This document shows, piece by piece, positions 34,281 to 42,969 of a stretch of 64,000 bases of DNA. The notes below the pieces were generated by a model. That model ran no database searches. It saw only the letters and a list, made by a program, of their open reading frames with translations, and had not been told where the DNA came from. The position numbers and the translations under genes were made by a program. Source of the DNA: an uncultured Gemmiger sp. (GTDB lineage Bacteria > Bacillota > Clostridia > Oscillospirales > Ruminococcaceae). The stretch spans positions 62,001 to 126,000 of the forward strand of contig CALXAH010000002.1 in NCBI GenBank assembly GCA_944386225.1, written 5' to 3'. Numbering within the stretch: position 1 is the first letter of the stretch; every line of letters starts with the position of its first letter.

Positions 34281-35333
34281 TTACAGCGCCTCCTTCATTG
34301 CCTGCAAAAAGGCGTTGTTTTCCTGTTCGGTGCGCACCGCCGCCCGGTACCAGCCGGGGCCCAGGCCGGGATAGTTGGCGCAGTCCCGCAGCAGCACCCC
34401 TCTGGCCCGCAGCCGGGCGGTCAGGTCCGGTTCCGGGCGGGCGAACAGGATGTAATTGGCTTCACCGGGTATCACCCGGCAGCCCAGCGCCGCCAGCCCC
34501 GCCGTCAGGCGCGGCCGCTGCCCGGCCACAAGGGCCCGCAGGCGGGCGCTGTATTCGGTTTCCTGCAAGGCGGCCAGGCCCGCCGCCTGCGCCTCCACCG
34601 ACACGGCCCAGGGCTGGCCGCAGGCCCGCATCCGTTCCAGCAGTTCCGCGTCGGAACAGAGGGCGTAGCCCAGCCGCACCCCGGCCATGCCGTACCACTT
34701 GGTAAAGGCGTTCAGGATCACAAGGCCCGGATGGGCGGCCAGTTCCCCCCGCAGGGTATGGGCCGCCGGGTCGGCGAGAAATTCATTGAAACACTCGTCC
34801 ACCACCAGCCTGGCCCCCGCCGCTTCGCAGGCGGCCAGGATACGGCCCAGCAGCGGCCGGGGGGTGGTGCGGCCGGTGGGGTTGTTCGGCTCGCACAGAA
34901 ACACCAGATCCACACCGGGGCGGATGGCGGCGAGGAAATCCTCGGTCAGGAGAAAATCGTTCTCCGGCCGCAGGGTATACCGCTGCACCTGGCAGTCGGT
35001 AAGGGCCAGGGCCTGCTCATACTCGGCAAAGGTGGGGGCGGTGACCAGGGCCGTTTTGGGCCGCACCGCCAGCACCAGCCGGAAGATCAGGTCCGCCGCA
35101 CCGGCCCCGCACAGGATCTGCTCCGCCGGCTGGCCCAGGTGTTCCGCCAGCCCGGCACGCAGCGCCCGGCAGAGCGGGTCCGGGTAGAGATGGGCGTTTT
35201 CCAGCGATTGGGCCATGGCCCGGCGCACCCCGCCGGGCAGGCCCAGCGGGCTTACGTTGGCGGAAAAATCCAGCGGCATCCCGCCGTACTGGGCCTTGTA
35301 CCCGGCCCAGTCGCCCCCATGGATCAGCGGCAT
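34281..35333 (-). CDS. cobD: L-threonine-O-3-phosphate decarboxylase
   Basis: A 350-residue PLP-dependent aminotransferase-fold enzyme making (R)-1-aminopropan-2-ol phosphate for the nucleotide loop. It shows DFSANVSPLGLP at the start, LCEPNNPTGRTTP, VVDECFNEFL and the PLP lysine in LNAFTKWYGMAGVRLGY (about residue 216). In the classic enzyme this reads SLTKFYAIPGLRLGY. ATG 35333 is selected for the GGGGGA site upstream. It is followed closely by cbiP and preceded by cbiB, the enzyme that uses its product. Confidence 0.93.
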   Translation of the reverse strand: MPLIHGGDWAGYKAQYGGMPLDFSANVSPLGLPGGVRRAMAQSLENAHLYPDPLCRALRAGLAEHLGQPAEQILCGAGAADLIFRLVLAVRPKTALVTAPTFAEYEQALALTDCQVQRYTLRPENDFLLTEDFLAAIRPGVDLVFLCEPNNPTGRTTPRPLLGRILAACEAAGARLVVDECFNEFLADPAAHTLRGELAAHPGLVILNAFTKWYGMAGVRLGYALCSDAELLERMRACGQPWAVSVEAQAAGLAALQETEYSARLRALVAGQRPRLTAGLAALGCRVIPGEANYILFARPEPDLTARLRARGVLLRDCANYPGLGPGWYRAAVRTEQENNAFLQAMKEAL

Positions 35334-35346
35334 TGTCCATCCCCCT

Positions 35347-36312
35347 TTACAGAATCCACACAATCACAAACCGCACCGCCGCCCCCAGCGCCACGGCCAG
35401 AAAACCCGCCGCGTACAGCATCCGCCCGGCGCGGGCGATGTCCGCCGGCCCAATGGGGCGGCTGTCATCCCCGATAGTGGGCTTTTCGTACAGCTTTCCG
35501 AAGTAGTAGGCCGGGCCGGCCAGCTGCACCCGCAGCGCCCCGGCCATGGCGGCCTCGGTCTGGGCCGAGTTGGGGCTGGCGTGGCAGCGGCGGTCCCGCC
35601 GCCAGATGCGAAAGGCTCCCGCTGCCGACTGCCCGGTCAGAGCCGCCGCCGCCACCAGCAGCAGCGCCGCGCCCCGGGCGGGCAGGTAGTTGGCCACATC
35701 GTCCAGCCTGGCGGCTGCCCGGCCGAAGTACAGGTACCGGTCGTTCTTATACCCCACCATGCTGTCCATGGTGTTGATGGATTTATAGCACAGCGCCAGC
35801 GGCGCGCCGCCCAGGAACATATACAGCAGCGGGGCGGCCACCCCATCGGCAAAGTTCTCGGCCACCGTTTCCACCGCGGCCTTGGTGACCCCGGCGGCGG
35901 TGAGGGCGCCGGTATCCCGCCCCACGATGCGGCCCACCGCTTTGCGGGCGGCGTCCAGCGTGTCGCCGGTGAGGGCCCGCTGCACGTTGCGGCTTTCGTC
36001 CCGCAGGCCGCGCATGGCCAGCGCCTGCCAGCACCAGAACGCCTGCACCGCAAAGCCCAGCGCCGGATGCACCCGGCCGCAGAGCCAGACCACCAGGCCG
36101 GTAACCGCCAGGGTGCCCAGCGGCAGCACCGCCGCCAGCACACAGCCCGCCGCCAGCTCCCCTTTCGGGGTGGCGGGGAATACCCGGCGCAGAACCTTTT
36201 CCAGCCGGGCGATGCACCGGCCCATGAACACCACCGGATGGGGCATCCAGGCCGGGTCGCCCAGCGCCAGATCCAGCACAAAGCCGCAGACAGCGGCCAG
36301 CAGCACGGTCAT
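35347..36312 (-). CDS. cbiB: Adenosylcobinamide-phosphate synthase
   Basis: A 321-residue membrane enzyme joining aminopropanol phosphate to adenosylcobyric acid. It has about four to five hydrophobic segments with the conserved FVLDLALGDPAWMPHPVVFMG start, KSINTMDSMVGYKNDRYLYFGRAAARLDD (part: INTMDSMVGYKNDRY) and the C-terminal SPNSAQTEAAMAGAL. ATG 36312 has AAGGAGG nine bases upstream and overlaps the cobC stop by four bases. Confidence 0.95.
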   Translation of the reverse strand: MTVLLAAVCGFVLDLALGDPAWMPHPVVFMGRCIARLEKVLRRVFPATPKGELAAGCVLAAVLPLGTLAVTGLVVWLCGRVHPALGFAVQAFWCWQALAMRGLRDESRNVQRALTGDTLDAARKAVGRIVGRDTGALTAAGVTKAAVETVAENFADGVAAPLLYMFLGGAPLALCYKSINTMDSMVGYKNDRYLYFGRAAARLDDVANYLPARGAALLLVAAAALTGQSAAGAFRIWRRDRRCHASPNSAQTEAAMAGALRVQLAGPAYYFGKLYEKPTIGDDSRPIGPADIARAGRMLYAAGFLAVALGAAVRFVIVWIL

Positions 36313-36908
36313 CGGGTTTCCTCCTTTGTGTAGCACACCTCTCCCACAAGGCGCAGGGTGCGGCGGGCGGCCCAGTCGTCCGTATCCAGCACGTACCCTG
36401 CCCCGTTGCCGGAGCACCATTCGTAATAATCCCGCCAGGGCTCGGCGTACCGCTCCATCACCGCCATCTGGGTGCCGCCGTGGGCCATGATGACCAGCTC
36501 ATTTTTCCCGGCAGCCAGGGTCTCTTCCAGCAGCTGCTGGAAGGCGGCGCAGGTGCGGTCGGAGAACTCGTCCCGGCTCTCGCCGCCGGGGCAGCGGCCC
36601 CGGCAGTCCTCCCCCACCCAGGCAAGGTAGTCCGGGTCGCGCTCCATCTCGATGTAGTTGCGGCCCTCAAATATTCCGAAGCACATCTCCCGCAGATCGG
36701 GCACCGGAACCAGCTGAGAATGGGGGAACAGCACGCGGGCGGTGTCCACGGCCCGGCTCAGGGGGGACACATACACCGTTTCCGGGTCCCACCCGGCACA
36801 GCGCAGGGCGGCCCGGCCCTCCGGGCACAGGGGGATGTCCCGGGTGCCCTGGTATTTTTTCACCGCGTTATAGGCGGTAAGCCCGTGGCGAAGCAGATAG
36901 ACCTTCAT
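36309..36908 (-). CDS. cobC: Histidine phosphatase, probable alpha-ribazole phosphatase
   Basis: A 199-residue phosphatase starting with the catalytic LLRHGLTAYN (His8) and holding a second catalytic His in VIMAHGGTQMAVMERY (about residue 142), as in phosphoglycerate-mutase-like enzymes. Context assigns it as CobC, which removes phosphate from alpha-ribazole phosphate or cobalamin phosphate. It overlaps both neighbours by four bases. Confidence 0.88.
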   Translation of the reverse strand: MKVYLLRHGLTAYNAVKKYQGTRDIPLCPEGRAALRCAGWDPETVYVSPLSRAVDTARVLFPHSQLVPVPDLREMCFGIFEGRNYIEMERDPDYLAWVGEDCRGRCPGGESRDEFSDRTCAAFQQLLEETLAAGKNELVIMAHGGTQMAVMERYAEPWRDYYEWCSGNGAGYVLDTDDWAARRTLRLVGEVCYTKEETR

Positions 36909-37243
36909 TCCGGCAGGCCCCCTTTCAGCGGCAGGGGCAGGCCGCAGAACACCCGCACCACCCGCTCGGCCCGTGCCGCCAGCAGACAGGCCAGACGGCC
37001 CGCGGCTTCCCGGGCGGCCCGCTCGGCGGGATCGGCGGGCACCACGCCCGCGCCTACCTCGGTGGCGATGACCACCTCATACCGGGCCAGTTCATCGGCC
37101 AGAGCGGCCAGATCGGGGGCGGCGGCGGCCTGTTCCTGCACGTCCCACACGGCGCGGGCAGGCAGCTGCTGTTCGGTGCAGCCCAGAATTTTTTGGGCAT
37201 AGGCCCGTTTGCCGCTGTACAGCGGCCCTGTAACGAAGATCAT
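36905..37243 (-). CDS. Short CobU-like protein lacking the central region
   Basis: A 112-residue protein that joins the CobU start (MIFVTGPLYSGKRAYAQKIL, P-loop GPLYSGKR) directly to the CobU end (VVIATEVGAGVVPADPAERAAREAAGRL, then VVRVFCGLPLPLKG). About 70 residues present in normal CobU, including the guanylylated His and the ILLECxT segment, are missing. It is not a frameshift remnant: the frame is clean, and both flanks overlap cobC and cobS by four bases, so it is translated as part of the operon. It may assist or complement the larger CobU encoded two genes upstream, which lacks the EVGxGxVP motif. Function otherwise unknown. Confidence 0.8.
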   Translation of the reverse strand: MIFVTGPLYSGKRAYAQKILGCTEQQLPARAVWDVQEQAAAAPDLAALADELARYEVVIATEVGAGVVPADPAERAAREAAGRLACLLAARAERVVRVFCGLPLPLKGGLPE

Positions 37244-38019
37244 ACAAGCCTCCCCGCGATCAGCTGCCCGGCGGCCAGCGCCGCCAGCATCCAGAGTTCC
37301 GCCCGCTGCACGAACCACCCGGCCAGATCGCCGGACAGCCCGCCAAAGCGGCGGCAGATGTCAAACCGGTATTGGGCAAAGGTGGCCAGCACCGCCAGCA
37401 CCATGGCCGCGCCGATGATTCCATAAACCGCCGCCATGCCCAGTGCCGTCGCCACGGCCACCACCGCCAGCACCCGGCGGCAGCGGCGCTTGTCCGCGCC
37501 GGTGGCAAAGGTGTGGGCCAGGCCGGTGTTCTTGGACAGAGGGAACGCAGCGATGGCCCAGCCGGAGAGCGCCCGCTCCAGCACAAACCCCAGACCCATG
37601 GCCAGCACCGCCCGGGGGGTAGGTTCCACCGCGGCGCAGAGGGCCAGATAGGCGGTAAAGTAGACGCACAGCCGGATCACCGCAAAGGCACCGCAGTGGG
37701 GGTCGGCCAGGATTTCCCGCTTGCGCGCCGGTTCGGCGCAGCTGGCCAGGGCGTCGCTGGTATCGGCGTAGCCGTCCAGGTGAATGCCGCCGGTAATGAG
37801 CACCGGGGCCAGACACAAGCCCCCCGCCCGCAGCAGGGGCGGAAAGGCCAGCGCCCCCGCCAGCCAGGCCCACCCGGCCCAGGCCAGCCCGCACACGACC
37901 CCGATCAGCGGGAAGGCGCAGAGGGCGTAGCGCATATTGCGCTCGTTCCAGACCGGCTGCGGCACCGGAATGGCGGAAAACATCGCAAAGGCCACCGCAA
38001 CCGTGGCAAGCGCCGTCAT
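37240..38019 (-). CDS. cobS: Adenosylcobinamide-GDP ribazoletransferase (cobalamin 5'-phosphate synthase)
   Basis: A 259-residue membrane enzyme attaching alpha-ribazole (phosphate) to adenosyl-GDP-cobinamide. The family motif TGGIHLDGYADTSDAL with the metal-binding acidic residues is at about 77, followed by DPHCGAFAVI; about six hydrophobic helices follow. The N-terminal FSAIPVPQPVWNERNMRY is typical. It overlaps the neighbouring genes by four bases on both sides. Confidence 0.95.
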   Translation of the reverse strand: MTALATVAVAFAMFSAIPVPQPVWNERNMRYALCAFPLIGVVCGLAWAGWAWLAGALAFPPLLRAGGLCLAPVLITGGIHLDGYADTSDALASCAEPARKREILADPHCGAFAVIRLCVYFTAYLALCAAVEPTPRAVLAMGLGFVLERALSGWAIAAFPLSKNTGLAHTFATGADKRRCRRVLAVVAVATALGMAAVYGIIGAAMVLAVLATFAQYRFDICRRFGGLSGDLAGWFVQRAELWMLAALAAGQLIAGRLV

Positions 38020-38564
38020 ACAAACACCTCGTTTTCGCTTTTATACCAGACCGGCAGCCCGCAGACCACCTCGCACACCTCGTCCGCCCGGGCGGCCAGC
38101 GCCCGGTTGACCCGGGCCAGCAGCCGCAGATAGGTATCGGTATCCCCGGCGTACTGATTGCCGCCGCTGAACACCTCCCCGGTGACGATCACCAGCCGGG
38201 CGCAGGTGGACAGAATTTTGTCCACCCCGGCCAGGATGGAGGCTTCGGCCGCTTTGGCGCTGCCCGCGCCGTTGGGGCTGAACAGCTCATTGGCGGTCAG
38301 GTTGGTCATGCATTCCAGCAGCACCGCCCCGCCGGGAGGGAGCAGGGCACCGGGCAGGTCAACCGGGCGTTCCACGGTGGAAAAGCCCTTGGTGGCCCGC
38401 ATGGCCCGGTGCCGGGCCACCCGGGCGCGGCACTCCTCGTCAAAAATCTCCATGGTGGCGATGTAGTGGCGGGGCAGCGGGCCGGATTCCAGGATCAGCC
38501 GCTCGGCAAACTCGCTTTTGCCGCTGGCCGCGCCGCCCGCCACCAGGGTGAACCGGCCGCTCAT
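38016..38564 (-). CDS. cobU: Adenosylcobinamide kinase / guanylyltransferase, variant
   Basis: A 182-residue CobU. The P-loop is LVAGGAASGKSEFAERLI, YIATMEIFDEE follows, the guanylylation His is most likely in ARVARHRAMR (about 50), and the LLECMTNLTANELF segment is present. Where classical CobU reads TNEVGxGIVP, this protein has VTGEVFSGGNQYAGDTDTYL, so that motif is altered, while the short paralogue at 36905-37243 retains it. The ATG at 38564 overlaps the cobT stop by four bases. It phosphorylates cobinamide and transfers GMP, if the altered motif is tolerated. Confidence 0.9.
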   Translation of the reverse strand: MSGRFTLVAGGAASGKSEFAERLILESGPLPRHYIATMEIFDEECRARVARHRAMRATKGFSTVERPVDLPGALLPPGGAVLLECMTNLTANELFSPNGAGSAKAAEASILAGVDKILSTCARLVIVTGEVFSGGNQYAGDTDTYLRLLARVNRALAARADEVCEVVCGLPVWYKSENEVFV

Positions 38565-39655
38565 AGGGCTGCATCCTCGCCGCCCAGGGGCAGATAGGTG
38601 GGGATGCCGCTTTCGCTGAAGGTATAGCACCCGGCGTAGACCGCCAGCGCCATATCCAGCAGCGGCATGGCCGCCACCGCGCCGGTGCCCTCCCCCAGCC
38701 GCATTTCCGCGGTGATGAGAGGTTTCTTATCCAGCGCCGCCAGCAGCAGATGCCCGGCGGGCTCGGCGGAAACATGGCTGGCCAGGATGGCCTTGGCGGC
38801 AACCGGGCACAGGCGCACCGCCAGCAGGGCGGCTACCGCGCTGATCACACCGTCCGCCAGCACCGGCACCCCATAGAGCGCCCCGCCCAGGAACGCCCCG
38901 CACATACCGGCAATGTCAAAGCCGCCCACCGCCGCCAGAACCCCCAGCGGGTCGGCGGGGTCGGGGGCATTGACCGCCAGGGCTTTGGCGATGGCGGCCT
39001 TTTTGCGGCGCAGCCCTTCATCCGAAAGGCCCGCGCCCCGGCCGGTCATGGCCTCCACCGGCTGGCCCAGCAGCACGCAGGCCACTGCGCTGGCGGTGGT
39101 GGTGTTGCCGATGCCCATTTCCCCGGTGGCGAACAGCCGCACACCGGCCTCTTTGTGCCGGCGCATCAGCTCGATGCCGGTCAGGATGCCCTGGGCGGCC
39201 TGCTCCCGGCTCATGGCCGGGCCCTGGGTCATGTCGGCGGTGCCGTTGGCGATCCGCCGGTCCAGCACGCCGGGGGTGGCGGGGAAATCCTCCACCCCCA
39301 TGTCCACCGGCACCACGGCGCAGCGGGCCGCGGCGGCCATCTGGCAGACCGACGTGTTATGAACCGCCAGGTTGCGGGTGACGATGCGGGTGACCGAACT
39401 GTCGCTCTGGGCCACGCCCTGGGCCACCACCCCGTTATCGGCGCAAAAGACCAGCACCTCCCGGGGTTCCAATGCGATATCCGCGCTGCCGGTGAGGGCG
39501 GCGATGTCCTCCAGCGCCGTTTCCAGCAATCCCAGGCTGCCCAAGGGCTTGGCACAGGCGGCCCAGCGGCGGGCCGCTTCGGCGCGGGCCGCTTCGTCTG
39601 CGGGGCTGATCCGGGCCAGCAGCGCGGCCAGACGATCCTGTTGTGTTGTTTCCAT
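38561..39655 (-). CDS. cobT: Nicotinate-nucleotide-dimethylbenzimidazole phosphoribosyltransferase
   Basis: A 364-residue enzyme activating the lower-ligand base to its alpha-ribotide. KPLGSLGLLETALEDIAALTG at the start, VFCADNGVVAQGVAQ, GEMGIGNTTTASAV and the catalytic Glu in MRLGEGTGAVAAMPLLD (about 320) are all present. I use ATG 39655; another ATG two codons earlier has a worse ribosome-site distance. No dimethylbenzimidazole synthesis genes are nearby, so the base may be adenine, a scavenged benzimidazole, or made elsewhere. Confidence 0.96.
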   Translation of the reverse strand: METTQQDRLAALLARISPADEAARAEAARRWAACAKPLGSLGLLETALEDIAALTGSADIALEPREVLVFCADNGVVAQGVAQSDSSVTRIVTRNLAVHNTSVCQMAAAARCAVVPVDMGVEDFPATPGVLDRRIANGTADMTQGPAMSREQAAQGILTGIELMRRHKEAGVRLFATGEMGIGNTTTASAVACVLLGQPVEAMTGRGAGLSDEGLRRKKAAIAKALAVNAPDPADPLGVLAAVGGFDIAGMCGAFLGGALYGVPVLADGVISAVAALLAVRLCPVAAKAILASHVSAEPAGHLLLAALDKKPLITAEMRLGEGTGAVAAMPLLDMALAVYAGCYTFSESGIPTYLPLGGEDAAL

Positions 39656-39674
39656 CCTCATTTCCCTTCGATTC

Positions 39675-41027
39675 TCACAATATCCCGGCCCACTGCCGGG
39701 CGGCGTTTACAAAGCGGACGGCCATGCCGGGCGTGCCCGCCATATACAGATGGCCGAATGCCGCGTACAGCCCGGGGCGGGAAAAGCCGCAGCCCCAGCT
39801 TCGGCCACTCACCGGCTTGCGGGCGGTGAAGTCCGCGCCGCAGGCGGTGCTGTCCCAATGATGGAATTCATGGATGGGGGCGGTTTGCCCCGCCTCCAGC
39901 AGCAATCCGGAGGTTTCGGCGGTGATGCGGGCGTAGCCGAACCGCACCAGCCGCCCTTTTTTGTAGCCCGCGCCGGGCAACGCCCCGGCCATGGGCCAGT
40001 GGCGGCCCTCGGTGTCCTCCAGGCTTTTGCCCAGATAGAGAAAGCCGCCGCACTCGGCCACGGTGGGCATCCCCTGCGCCACCGCCCGGGCCACCGCCCG
40101 GCGCATGGCGGTATTCAGGGCCAGCGCCGGCGCGTGGAGTTCCGGATAGCCCCCGGGCAGATAGAGCCCGGCGGCCCCGGCGGGCAGCGCCGTATCCCGC
40201 AGCGGGCTGAAAAAGCTGAGTTCCGCGCCCGCATCCCGCAGCGCGTCCAGCGTTTCTTCGTAGCAGAAGCAGAACGCCTCGTCCCGGGCCACCGCCAGCC
40301 GCACCGGCGTTCCGGGCCCGGGCGGCTGGTTGGCGGGCGGTATATCCGGCTGCTGGCAAGCGGCCAGGAAAGCGGGCCAGTCCAGCGTTTTGCCCAGCTG
40401 GTCGGCCAATGCGTCGATGCGCCCGGTCAGGTCCTGCACCTCGGCGGCGGTGTAAAGGCCCAGATGGCGGCTGGGGAACCGGGCTTCGGGCATGGGCGGC
40501 AGCCATCCCAGCACCGGCAGGCCGGTTTCCCGGCGGATGACCGGCGCCAGCGCCGCTGCCATGGAGGGGCTGCACTCGTTGAGCAGCACCCCGGCGATGT
40601 GGCTGGGGGTGCGGAAGGAGAGCAGCCCCCGGATCAGCGCCGCCAGCGTCAGGCAGGAGCCGCCGGGCCGCAGCACCAGCAGCACCGGCAGGTTCAGCGT
40701 GTTTGCCAAATGCCAGGCCCCGGCCTCGGGGGTGGAGCCGCCCACCCCGTCGTAGAAGCCCATGGCCCCCTCCACCACCGCGGCCCCGTGCCCGGCGGCG
40801 TAGCGGGCGTAGAGGGCACGCACGGTGGATTCATCCGACAAAAACAGATCCAGGTTATGGCTGGGAACCCCCAGCACCGACCGGTGGAACATAGGGTCAA
40901 TGTAATCCGGCCCGCATTTGAAGGCGCAGGGGTCAAGGCCCCGTTTGGCCAGCAGGGCCAGCAGCGCGCAGGTGAGGGTGGTTTTGCCGCTGCCCGAGGC
41001 GGGCGCGGCCAGCAGACAGCCGATCAT
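39675..41027 (-). CDS. cbiA: Cobyrinate a,c-diamide synthase
   Basis: A 450-residue glutamine-dependent amidotransferase for side chains a and c. The P-loop APASGSGKTTLTCALLALL is at the N-terminus, CGPDYIDPMFH near 40, EGAMGFYDGV near 85, and a C-terminal glutaminase with VAECGGFLYLGKSL (Cys about 335). Overlap with cbiET is four bases. The size is normal. Confidence 0.97.
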   Translation of the reverse strand: MIGCLLAAPASGSGKTTLTCALLALLAKRGLDPCAFKCGPDYIDPMFHRSVLGVPSHNLDLFLSDESTVRALYARYAAGHGAAVVEGAMGFYDGVGGSTPEAGAWHLANTLNLPVLLVLRPGGSCLTLAALIRGLLSFRTPSHIAGVLLNECSPSMAAALAPVIRRETGLPVLGWLPPMPEARFPSRHLGLYTAAEVQDLTGRIDALADQLGKTLDWPAFLAACQQPDIPPANQPPGPGTPVRLAVARDEAFCFCYEETLDALRDAGAELSFFSPLRDTALPAGAAGLYLPGGYPELHAPALALNTAMRRAVARAVAQGMPTVAECGGFLYLGKSLEDTEGRHWPMAGALPGAGYKKGRLVRFGYARITAETSGLLLEAGQTAPIHEFHHWDSTACGADFTARKPVSGRSWGCGFSRPGLYAAFGHLYMAGTPGMAVRFVNAARQWAGIL

Positions 41028-42232
41028 GGGCAGTTTGCCGCAACCAGCGTGATCGGGTTCGCGGCCTCCATGAGATGCAGCCCCGCCACGGCGCGGGAAC
41101 GGCTGACGGCGATCTGCACCGCCTGCGCCGACAGGCCCCGGGCCGCGAAGGCCGCCAGCGCAGCGGCCAGCGTTTCCGGCGCGATGGCGGACACGCAGAT
41201 GCGCACGGCGGGGTTCTTTTCCAGCGCGGCGGCCAGGATGGCGTCCATATTGCCTTTGGTGCCGCCCACGAACACCGCGTCCGGGGCGGGCAGGTCGGCC
41301 AGGGCGGCGGGGGCCAGCCCTTCCCGCAGATGCAGGTTCCAGGTACCGAACCGCCGCCGGTTCAAACGGATCAGGTCGCAGGCGGCGGCGTTCTGCTCCA
41401 CCGCCCAGACCGCGCCGCCCTTGGCAGCCAGCGCCAGTTCGATGCTGACACTGCCGGTGCCCGCGCCCACGTCCCAGCAGGTTTCGCCGGGCTGCACGCG
41501 CAGACGGCTCATAGCCGCGGCCCGCACCTCCCGCTTGGTCATGGGCACCCTGCCCCGGCAGAACAGCTCATCCGGCACGCCGGGGCCCATCACGCCCGGG
41601 CGGGGCGCGGCCTCGGCCAGCAGCACGCTCAGGCCGTCAAAGGACATGGCAACACAGTCGGCGGCGGTGGTATGGGTAATGCGCTCGCCGGGCAGGCCCA
41701 GCCGCTCCCCCACCGTGACCGGCAGATCGGGCAGGCCGGCGTCCCGCAGACGGGCCGCCACCCAGGACGGGCCCTGGGTGCCGCCGGTGAGGAAGAACAC
41801 CGGTTTACCTTCGGCCAGTTCCGCCGCCGGGTCGCACAGCACGCCGTGGGCGGACACCAGCCGCCAGTTCTGCCAAGGGCGGCCCAGACGCGCGGCCAGC
41901 AGCTGCACGCTGGACACACCGGGCAGCACCCGGGCAGGGATCTCCGCCGCCTGCAGCAGAGGCAGCAGCCCCGCCGCGCCGGAATAAAACCCGGTGTCCC
42001 CGCTGAGCACCACCCCGGCGCGCACGGCGCCCGCCTGCCGGGCGGCCAGCAGCGCGTCCCGCACGGCGGCGGGGCGGGTGGCGGCGGTGCGCCGGGCGGT
42101 GCAGCCGGCGGGCAGCGCGGCCAGCAGCCGCTCGGCCCCTACCAGCCAGTCCGCCCCGGCCAGGGACGCGGCGGCTTCGGCGGTGAGGGTTTCGGCACCG
42201 CCCGCCCCCATGGCGATCAGATCGACCTGCAT
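41024..42232 (-). CDS. cbiET: Cobalt-precorrin-7 methyltransferase / decarboxylase fusion
   Basis: A 402-residue fusion of CbiE (about 1-195, methylation at C5; VVLSGDTGFYSGAAGLLPLL) and CbiT (about 205-402, methylation at C15 and decarboxylation; DVGAGTGSVSIELALAA, AVFVGGTKGNMDAIL). The single-protein arrangement resembles aerobic CobL. ATG 42232 is preceded by GGGAG and lies inside the end of cbiJ, giving a 16-base overlap. Confidence 0.94.
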   Translation of the reverse strand: MQVDLIAMGAGGAETLTAEAAASLAGADWLVGAERLLAALPAGCTARRTAATRPAAVRDALLAARQAGAVRAGVVLSGDTGFYSGAAGLLPLLQAAEIPARVLPGVSSVQLLAARLGRPWQNWRLVSAHGVLCDPAAELAEGKPVFFLTGGTQGPSWVAARLRDAGLPDLPVTVGERLGLPGERITHTTAADCVAMSFDGLSVLLAEAAPRPGVMGPGVPDELFCRGRVPMTKREVRAAAMSRLRVQPGETCWDVGAGTGSVSIELALAAKGGAVWAVEQNAAACDLIRLNRRRFGTWNLHLREGLAPAALADLPAPDAVFVGGTKGNMDAILAAALEKNPAVRICVSAIAPETLAAALAAFAARGLSAQAVQIAVSRSRAVAGLHLMEAANPITLVAANCP

Positions 42233-42969
42233 TGTATCATCTCCCTGCATTGCTCGCGCACTTCTTCGTAGGTATACTCCGGGCCGTCCTGCGCGGGGCG
42301 GCCCAGCACCACCAGACGGGCGCCGGTGGCCCGGGCGGCTTCGGCCTTGTCGGCAAAACCGCCCGCCGCGCCCCCGTCCTTGGTGACCAGCCAGGCGATG
42401 CGGTACTCCCGCAGCATGGCTTCGTTAAAGGCCCGGGAAAAGGGGCCCTGCAAGGCCAGGATGTGGCTGTGGGCCAGGCCCGCGGCCTCGCAGGCGGCCA
42501 GGCTGGCCGCTATGGGCAGCACCCGGGCCCAGACCCGGCTTGCCAGGTCGCGGTAGCAACCCACCGTGTTGGCCCCGGTGGCCAGCAGGATATTGCCTGC
42601 CTGCCCCGCCAGAAAGCGGGCGGCGGCATCGGCATCCGGCAGCAGCACACTGCCCGGGGGCAGGGTGCTTTCCGGCCGGGCCAGCCGCAGCCGCCGTACC
42701 CCGGCCTGTTCGCAGGCGGCGCGGATGTTGGCGCTGGCCGCGGCGGCGTAGGGGTGGGTGGCATCCACACAGAGATCCTGCCCGGCCAGGGCCGCGGCCA
42801 TGGCCGGGATCTCCATACGGCCGGTGAGGACGGTAAGACCGGGGATAGCCGCCAGCTCCTCCGCGCCCAGGGGGGTGGCCACGCTCACCGTGACCGCCGC
42901 CCCCATGGCCGCCAGATCCGCCGCCAGCAGCCGCCCCTCGGTGGTGCCGCCAAACAGAAAAATTTTCAT
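42217..42969 (-). CDS. cbiJ: Cobalt-precorrin-6A reductase
   Basis: A 250-residue NAD(P)H-dependent reductase of the corrin ring. It begins IFLFGGTTEGRLLAADLA, and has VDATHPYAAAASANIRAAC near 70 and VTKDGGAAGGFADKAEAA near 195, all typical of CbiJ/CobK. It overlaps cbiH by four bases. Confidence 0.94.
   Translation of the reverse strand: MKIFLFGGTTEGRLLAADLAAMGAAVTVSVATPLGAEELAAIPGLTVLTGRMEIPAMAAALAGQDLCVDATHPYAAAASANIRAACEQAGVRRLRLARPESTLPPGSVLLPDADAAARFLAGQAGNILLATGANTVGCYRDLASRVWARVLPIAASLAACEAAGLAHSHILALQGPFSRAFNEAMLREYRIAWLVTKDGGAAGGFADKAEAARATGARLVVLGRPAQDGPEYTYEEVREQCREMIQCRSI

Noticed and set aside
36905-37243. The short CobU-like gene as a frameshifted pseudogene
   Set aside because: The frame is clean, both ends overlap neighbours by four bases, and the N- and C-terminal CobU motifs are intact, so it looks maintained.
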